In this document: positions 55,684 to 64,000 of the stretch, in pieces | Position numbering within the stretch: the stretch's first letter is position 1 | Layout of the letters: the number at the start of each line of letters is the position of its first letter | Origin: Liolophura sinensis | Lineage: Eukaryota > Mollusca > Polyplacophora > Chitonida > Chitonidae | DNA: 64,000 nucleotides | Direction: 5' to 3' | Assembly (NCBI RefSeq): GCF_032854445.1 | Contig: NC_088304.1 | Span: 12,163,704-12,227,703, forward strand | Made by a program: the position numbers and the translations under genes | Notes under the pieces: generated by a model | Databases searched by the model: none | Told to the model about the DNA's origin: nothing | What the model saw: only the letters and a program-made list of their open reading frames with translations

Positions 55684-58600
55684 TTCTGACGATTCCTATC
55701 TTCCACCACCCAATGACGATTCCTATCTACGAACACCCTCTGACGATTCTTCTCTACCATTACCCTCTGACTATTCCTGTCTTCCACCAACCTCTGACGA
55801 TTCCTATCTACGATCACCCTCTGACTATTTCTGTCTTCCACCACCCTCTGACGATTCCTCTATTCCGTCATCCTCTGACAATTCCTATCTTCCAACACCC
55901 TCTGCCGATTCCTCTCTTCCACCACCCTCTGACGATTCCTATCTACGATCACCCTCTGACTATTTCTGTCTTCCACCACCCTCTGACGATTCCTCTATTC
56001 CGTCATCCTCTGACAATTCGTATCTTCCACCACCCTCTGCCGATTCCTATCTACCACCAACCCCTGACGATTCCTATCTACTACCACCCTTTAATAATTC
56101 TTATCTTCCACTACGATTCCTGTCTTCCACCACCCTTTGACGATTGATCTTTTCCGTCACCCACTGACGATTCCTATCTACCACCATCCCTTGACAATTC
56201 CTATCCACCACCACCCCCTCACAATTCCTATCTTCCACTACCCTCTGACGATTCCTGTCTTCCGTCACCCTCTAACCAATCCTGTCTTTCACTACCCTCT
56301 GACGACTCACATCTTCCACCACCTTTTGACGATTCCTATCTTCTGTCACCCTCTAACGATTCCTGTCTTCCACCACCCTCTGACGATTCCTATCTACCAC
56401 CACTCTCTGACAATTCCTATCTACCACAACCTTCTAACAATTCCTATCTTCCACTACCCTCTGACGATTCCTATCTTCCACTACCCTCTGACGATTCCTA
56501 TCTTCCAGTACCCTCTGACGATTCCTCTCTTCCACCACCCTCTAACGATTCCTGTCTTCCACCACCCGCTGACGATTCCAATCTACCATCATCCTCTAAA
56601 GAGTTTTATCTACCACCACACTCTTACAATTCCTATCTTCCACTACGCTCTGACGATTCCTTTTTTCTTCTACCCTCTCTCGATTCCTGTCTTCCACCAC
56701 TCCCTGACGATTCCGCTCTTCCACCACCCTCTGACGATTCCTATCTTCCAACACTCTCTGACGATTCCTATCTTCCGTCATCTTCTGACGATTCTTCTCT
56801 TTCACCACCCTTTTACGATTCCTCTCTTCCGTCACCCTCTGACGATTTCTCTCTTCCGTCACCTTGTGACGACTCCTATACTACCACTACCTTCTGACGA
56901 TTCCTATCTACCACCACCCTCTGAGGATTCCTATCGTCCACTACATTCTGACGATTTCTATCTTCCACTACCCTCTGACGATTCCTATCTACACCATCCT
57001 CCTACGATTCCTATCTTCCACCACTCTCTGACGATTCCTTTCTACCACCACCCTATGTGAATTCTTCTCTCCTGTCACCCTATGACGATTCCTCTCTTCC
57101 GTCGCCCTCTGACGATTCCTATGTACCACCACCCTCTGAGGATTCCTATCTACCACCACCTTTAAACGATTCCTATCTACCACCACCCTCTGGCGATTCT
57201 TTTCTTCTGTCACCCTGTGACGACTACTATCTACCACCACCCTCTAATGATTCCTATCCACCACCCTCTAACGATTCCTATCTTCCGTCACCTTCTTACG
57301 ATTCCTATCTACAACCACCCTTTGAGGATTCCTATCAACCACCACACTCTGACGATTCCTATCTACCACCACCCTCTGTGGATTCCTTTTCTTCCTTTCT
57401 TCCTTTCACCCTCTGATGACTCCTCTCTTCCGTCACCCTCTGACGATTCCTATCTACAACCACCCTTTGAGGATTCCTATTAACCACCACACTCTGACGA
57501 TTCCTATCTACCACCACCCTCTGAGGATTCCTTTCTTCCACCACCCTCTGATGACTCCTCCCTTCCGTCACCCTCTGACGATTCCTATCTACCACCACCC
57601 TATGACGATTCCTCTCTTCTACCACCCTCTGACGATTCCTCTCTTCCCTCACCCTCTAAGGATTCCTATCTACCACCAAGTTCTAACGATTCCTATCTTC
57701 CGTCAATCTCTGACGATTTCTCTCTTCCGACACACTATGACATATCGTCTATTTCGACACCCTCTGACGATTCCTACCTACCACCACCCACTGAGCATTC
57801 CTATCTACCAACACCCTCTGACGATTCCTATCTTCCACTACCCTCTAACAATTCCTATCTACCACCACCTTCTAACGATTCCTGTCTTTTATCTACCACC
57901 CCTCTGACGATTCCTATCTACCACCACCCTCGAACAATTCCTATTTTGCACTACTCTCTGACGATCCCTTTCTTCTTCCACCTTCTGACAATTCCTATAA
58001 ACCACCACCCTCTAACAATTCCTGTCTTCCTCCACCCTCTGACGCTTCCTATCTACCAACACTCTCTGACGATTCCTTTCTTCCGTCACCCTCTGACGAT
58101 TCCTCTCTTCCACCACCCTCTTACAATTCCTGTCTTCCACCACCCTCTGACGATTCCTCTCTTCTGTCACGCTCTGACGATTTCTCACTTCCGTCACCCT
58201 GTGACAACTCCTATCTACCACTACACTCTGACAATTTCTTTTTACCACCACCCTGCAACGATTTCTATCTTCCACTACCCTCTGACGAAACATAGCTACC
58301 ACCACCCTCTGACGATTCCTCTCTTTCGTCACCTTCTCACGATGCCTATTCTCCACCACCTTTAAACGATTCCTATCTACCACCACATTATAATGATTTC
58401 TATCTTCCGTCACAATCTGACGATTCCTCTCTTCCACCACAATCTGACGTTTTTTCTCTTTTGTCACCCCATGACGATTCCTCTCTTCCGTCACCCTCTG
58501 AGGATTTCTATCTACCACCACCCTCTGAGGATTCCTATGTACCACCACCCCCTGATGATTCCTATCTACCACCACCCTCTGACGATTCTTCTCTTCCGTC

Positions 58601-61600
58601 ACCATGTGACGACTCCTATATACCATCACCCTCTGATGATTCCTATCTACCACTGCCTTCTAACAAGTTTTATCTTCCACCACCCTCTAACGATTCCTTT
58701 CTTTCGTCACCTTCTGTCGATTCCTATCTACTACCACCCTCTGACGATTCCTATCTACCACCACCCTGCGAGGATTCCAATCTACCACCAACCTCTACCG
58801 ATTCCTATCTTCCACCACCCTCTGAGGATTCCAATCTACCACCACCCCCTGACGATTCTTCTCTTCCACCACCCTCTGGCGATTCCTCTCTTCCGTCAAC
58901 CTCTGACGATTCCTATCTACCACCAGCCTCTAATGATTCCTCTCTTCCACCACCCTCTGACAATTCCTATCTCCCACCACCTTCTGACGATTCCTGTCTA
59001 CCACCACCTTCTAACGATTCCTGTATTCCACCATCCCCTGACGATTCCTATCTACCACCACCTTCTAACGATCCCTGTCTTCCACCTTCCCCTGAAGATT
59101 CCTATCTACCACCAACCTCTGACGATTCCTATCTACCACAACCCTCTAACAATTCCTATCTTTCACTACGCTCTGACGATTCCTTTCCTCCTCTAACCTC
59201 TGACTATTCCTATCTTCCACCACCTCCTGACGATTCCTCCCTTCCACCACCCTATGACGATTTTTGTAGATCACCACCCTCTAACAATTCCTGTCATCCA
59301 CCACCCTCTAACGATTCATGTCTTCCACCACCCTCTGACGATTCCCATCGTCCACTACCCTCTGACGTTTCCTATCTTAGACTACCCTCTGACGATTCCT
59401 CTCTTCCGTCACCTTTTGACAATTACTATCTTCCACCACTCTCTGACGATTTCTATCTACCACCACCCTTTAACAATTCCCATCTTCCACCACCCTCTGA
59501 CGATTCCTCTCTTCCACCACCCCCTGTGTATTCCTCTCCTCTGTCACCCTCTGACGATTCCTCTCTTCCGTCACCCTCTGAAGATTCCTATCTACCACCA
59601 CCCTCTGAGGATTCCTATCTACCACCACCCTCCGACGATTCCTATCTATCACCACCCTCCGACGATTCTTCTCTTCCGCCAGCCTATGACGACTCCTATC
59701 TACCACCACTCCCTGAGAATTCCTATCTACCACCACCCTCTAACGATTCCTATCTTCTACTACCCTCTAACGATTCCTATCTACCACCACCCTCTAACGA
59801 TTCCTCTCTTCCACCACCCTCTGATGATTCCTCTCTTCCGACACCCTATGACGATTTGTCTCTTCCGTCACCCTCTGAGGATTCTTATCTACCACCTACT
59901 TCTAACGATTCGTATCTACCACAACCCTCTGACGATTCCTCTCTTCCACTACCCTACTGACGATTCCTGTCTTCCGTCACCCTCTGACGATTCCTCTCTT
60001 GCACCACCCTCTGACGATTCCCTCTTCCGACACCCTCTGACGATTCCTCTCTTCCGTCACCCCCTGAGGATTCGTATCTACCACCACCCACTAAGGATTC
60101 CTATCTGCCACCACCCTCTGACGATTCCTATCTTCCACTACCCTCTGACGATTCCTATCTACCACCACCCTCTGACGATTCCTATCTACCACCACCTTCT
60201 AACGATTCCTGTCTTCGACCACCCCCTGACGATCCTTATTTACCACCACCCTCTAACGATTCCTATCTTCCACCACCCTCTGGCGATTAATATCTACTAT
60301 CATCCTCTGACGATTCATATCTACCACCGCCTTCTAACAATTCCCATCTTCCACTACCCTCTGACGATACATTTCTTCTTCTACCCATTGACGATTCCTA
60401 TCTTTCACCACCCCCTGACGATTCCACTCTTCCACCACCGTCTGACGATTCCTCTCTTCCGTCACCCTGTGACGACTCCTATCTACCACCACCCTCTGAC
60501 GATTCCTATCTACCACCACCCTCTGACGATCCCTTTCTTTTGTCACCTTCTCACGATTCCTATACTCCACCACCTTTAAACGATTCCTATCTACCACCAC
60601 CATATGACGATTCCTATCTTCCACCACCCTTTGACTATTCCTATCCTCCACTACCCTCTGACGATTCCTCTCTTCCACCACCCTTTGACGATTCCTCTCT
60701 TCCACCACCCTATGACGATTCTTTTCTACCACAACCCTCTAACGATTCCTGTCTTCCACCAACCTCTGAGGATTCCTATCTACCACCACCCTTTGACGAT
60801 TTCTATCTACCACCACCCTCTCACGATTTTTTTCTTCCGTTACCCTGTGACGACTCCTATTTACCACCACCCTCTGAGCATTCCTATCTACCACCGCCCT
60901 CTAACAATTCCTATCTTCCACTACTTTCCGACGATTCCCATCTACTACCACCCTTTAACGCATTCCTATCTTCCGTCACCTTCTGATGATTCCTATCTAC
61001 CACCACCCTCTGAGGATTCCTATCTTCCACCACCTCCTGACGATTCCTATAAACCACCACCCTCTGACGATTCCTATCTACCACCACCCTCTGACGATTC
61101 CTCTCTTCCGTCACCTTCTGACGATTTCTATCTTCCACCACTCTCTGACGATTCCTATCTACCACCACCCTCTAACGATTCCTATAAACCACCCCCCTTT
61201 GACGATTCCTCTCTTCCACCACCCTCTGACGATTCCTATCTACCACCACCCTCTGACGATTCCTATTTTCCACTGCCTCCTGACGATTCTTTTCTTCCGT
61301 CACCCTCTGAGGATTCCTATCTACCATCACCCTCTAAGGATTCCTATCTACCACCACCTTCTAACGATTTCTATCTTCCACCACCTTCTGACTATTCCTA
61401 TCTACCACCACCCTCTAACGATTCCTATCTTCCACCACCCTCTGACGATTCCTCTCTTCCGTCACCCTCTGACGATTCCTATTTACCATCACCCCCTGAC
61501 GATTCCTCTCTTCCACCACCCTCTGACGATTCCTTTCTACCACCACCCTCTGAGGATTCCTATTTTCCACCACCCTGTGACGATTTCTATTTTCCACCAC

Positions 61601-63440
61601 CCTCTGACGATTCCTATCTTCCACTACCCTTTGACGATTCCTATCTTCCACTACCTTCTGACGATTCCTCTCTTCCACCACCCTCTAACGATTCCTCTCT
61701 TCCACCACCCTATGACGATTCTTATCTACCACCACCCTTTAAGGATTCGTGTCTTCCACTACCTTCTGACGATTCCTATCTCACACTACCCTCTGACGAG
61801 TCCTGTCTTCCACCACCCTCCAACGATTCTTCTCTTCCGTCACCTTCTGACAATTCCAATCTTCCATCATACTCTGCTGTGGTGATTACTTTTATTCGTC
61901 TGCCTATGACGATTTCTCTTTTCTGCTCTGACAATTTCTCTCCCTGGAATCTCCTATCTTTTATCATCCTTTGACAATTCCTCTCTTTCACCAATCTGGT
62001 AATACCTCTCTTCCATCACGCTCGGACAGTTCCTCTCTTTCATTATCCCTTGACAATTCATCTTCTCCAACATCCTCTGACAATTCCTCTCTTCCATTAT
62101 CCTCTCGCAACCCCTCTCTTCCATCATCCTCTGACAATTCCTCTCTTCCATTATCCTCTGGCAACTTCTCTCTTCCATTATCCTTTGACAATTCCTCTCT
62201 TCCTTTACCTCTGGCAACTCCTCTCTTCCATTATCCTTTGACAATTCCTCTCTTCCATTACCCTCTGGCAATTCCTCTCTTCCATCTTCGTCTGACAATT
62301 CCTCTCTTCCATCATACTCTGACAATTCCTCTTTTACCCCGCCCTCTGACAACTCTTCTCTTCCACCATCCTCTGACTTTTCCTCTCTTTCATCATCCTC
62401 TGGCAATTCCTCTCTTCCATTACCTCTGGCAATTCCTCTCTTCCATCACCCTATGTAAATTCCTCTCTTACATCGCCCTCTGGCAATTCCTCTCTTCCAC
62501 CACTTTCTGTCAATTCCCTCTTGCATCAACCTCTCACAATTCCTCTTTTTTATTACTTTCTGACAATTTCTGTCTTCCATCACCCTCTGGCAATTTCTCT
62601 CTTTCATCACCTTCTGACAATTCCTCTCATGCATTGTTCTCTGACAATTCTTCCCTTGCATCATCATTTGACACTTTCTCTTTTTCCACGCTTTACTCTT
62701 TGACAGTCCCTTTTCCACTAACGTCTGTCAATTCCTCTCTTTTATCACCTTCTGCCAATTCCTCTCTTCCATTACTCTGTAACAATTTGTTTCTTCCATC
62801 ACCCTTTGGAGATTACTCTCTTCCTTTTTCCTCTGGGAGCCATAGAAAAGGACCCTTCCCACGCAGGGTCCGCCACTACACTCTGACAATTCCTCTCTTC
62901 CACTACCCTTTGTCAATTCCTCTCTTCCATTACCCTCTGACAACTTCTCTCTTTCATCACCCTCTTGCAATTACTCCCTTCCTTTATCCTCTCGGAGCCA
63001 TAGCTCAGGGGCCTTCCCCACCCCCACCCCAACCCCAGGTAGTCCGCCACTACAACTGGCAATTCCTCTCTTCCACCACCGTCTGCCAATTCCTCTATTC
63101 CATCGCCCTCTGGCAATCCCTTTCTCTCAGCACCCTTTGTCAGTTCCTCTATTTCATCACCTTCTGCCAATTCCTCTCTTTCATTACTCTCTGACAATTC
63201 CTCTCTTTCATCACCCTCTTGCAATTACTCTCTTCCTTTATCTTCTCGGAGCCATAGCTCAGGGGCCTTCCCTCGCAGGTAGTCCGCACCTACACTTGGC
63301 AATTCCTCTTTTCCACCACCCTCTGCCAATTCCTCTCTTCCATCACCGTTTGGCATTCCTCTCTTTCGCCATTCCCTTGTATTTCCTCTCTTCCTTCACC
63401 CTCTGACAATTCCTCTCTCCCATCATACTGTGACAATTTC
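55684..63440 (+). repeat. 27-bp satellite, ~7.8 kb (roughly 280 copies)
   Basis: Units are 27 bp: ctctgacgattcctatctac then caccac and c. Since 27 is nine codons, two forward frames are open for hundreds of codons (SDDSYLPPP and PLTIPIYHH words, one run of 499 codons), and the reverse strand reads NRQRVVVDR. Frames switch often through indels. From about 61960 the unit becomes acaattcctctcttccatca with tcctctg. From 62800 it is broken three times by a block containing gagccatagctcaggggcct and ggtagtccgc. The + strand is pyrimidine-rich throughout. Confidence 0.97.
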
Positions 63441-63589
63441 TCTCTCACTTACCCGCAACTTTACTACGTCGCCATTTTCAGAACGCTTTTCTCTTCTATC
63501 ATTGTCCGAGAACTTCTTTGTTTCTGTTCAGTTCTGCCTGACAGAATTGGACTACTTTGCTAGTATTTCAAGGTTAAGAATTAATGGAC

Positions 63590-64000
63590 TGGAATAATGT
63601 CTGGTAGTGATAAAACATATGAAACTAAGACAGAATTAGATTGGTCTCAGACACCGTTCAAAATTTAAGGAATTTAATTGATATCATTTTCGCAGAAATG
63701 GTTGAACCAAACTATAAGGATAGACCTAAGAAAATAAATCATGTGTTGAAAAATTGGGCCAAATGTGGCCTTACTTCCCTAGGTAGAATCAATGTACTGA
63801 TATAAAATTGCTATAAAATAACTCACTGGTTCTTTAGCCTACCTATTCCATCTACATTTGAAAAAACTGAAGATGTCTTACATTTATTTGGAATGAAAGG
63901 CCCGATAAAATTACATGAAAAACAATTATGAAGTAGATTAGAAGAGGTGGTGTGGGTATATGAAACATTGATGATTATATAAAATGACAGAAATGCACTG
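63590..64000 (+). pseudogene. LINE ORF2 C-terminal remnant
   Basis: Pieces in shifting frames: KTELDWSQTPFKI, MVEPNYKDRPKKINHVLKNW, AKCGLTSLGRINVL, FIWNERPDKIT, RRGGVGI-NIDDYIK. These match the post-RT region of L1-like LINEs (wsrrnLTPIGRITVIK... FIWNgKPdKI...GGLkMpd). Stops throughout. Continues past the window end. A different lineage from the LINE at 24109. Confidence 0.65.

Noticed and set aside
55349-56140. A 263-codon frame whose first ~110 residues precede the 27-bp satellite
   Set aside because: No recognised domain, no splice support, and it ends in satellite words. The upstream part is proline-rich and compatible with chance or diverged satellite. Not listed as a gene.

Overview
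This is eukaryotic, animal-type nuclear DNA. Coding sequence is in short exons with GT-AG introns. tRNA-derived SINEs, non-LTR retrotransposon remnants and tandem repeats fill most of the rest. The commonest SINE (head 'gcctccgtggctcagttgg', tail 'cgtaaaacaccaatcaaata') and the general texture fit a lophotrochozoan, most likely a mollusc. That placement is inference; no ribosomal or mitochondrial marker is present.

Layout. (1) 1-17.5 kb, + strand: a nine-exon SLC22-type organic ion transporter. Exons 1-3 join in frame, as do exons 5-9; exon 4 carries a one-base frameshift and does not join in frame with either neighbour. Inside intron 5, on the opposite strand, lies an intact 526-residue gene of unknown function (9675-11255) with a CRE/RFX-like promoter. 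(2) 18.3-22.4 kb: a 54-bp minisatellite, then a broken inverted copy of the nested gene with its promoter and intron. (3) 22.7-36 kb: a tandem array of roughly 1.0-1.7 kb units, each with a tRNA-Ala(CGC) gene. Two tRNA genes are split at the same internal position by a Tx1/L1-type LINE, once by a 5.3-kb copy and once by a 5'-truncated fragment of about 125 bp. (4) 36-40 kb: a pyrimidine-rich repeat, a SINE and a decayed Crypton-like tyrosine recombinase. (5) 40.1-49.4 kb, - strand: a complete seven-exon microsomal cytochrome P450 of 503 residues with all splice phases consistent, but with Ile in place of the conserved I-helix acid. (6) 50-55.3 kb: a hairpin, a minisatellite whose units are themselves inverted repeats, and tentative exons of a secreted CUB-like protein. 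(7) 55.7-63.4 kb: about 7.8 kb of a 27-bp satellite open in several frames, then a decayed LINE.

The most unusual observation is in the transporter gene. Three separate exon/intron boundaries (exon 3 donor, exon 6 acceptor, exon 8 donor) have each been copied into tandem arrays, so the gene holds dozens of duplicate splice sites beside the real ones. The second is the tRNA-Ala-targeting LINE. Roughly a fifth of the window is tandem repeat.
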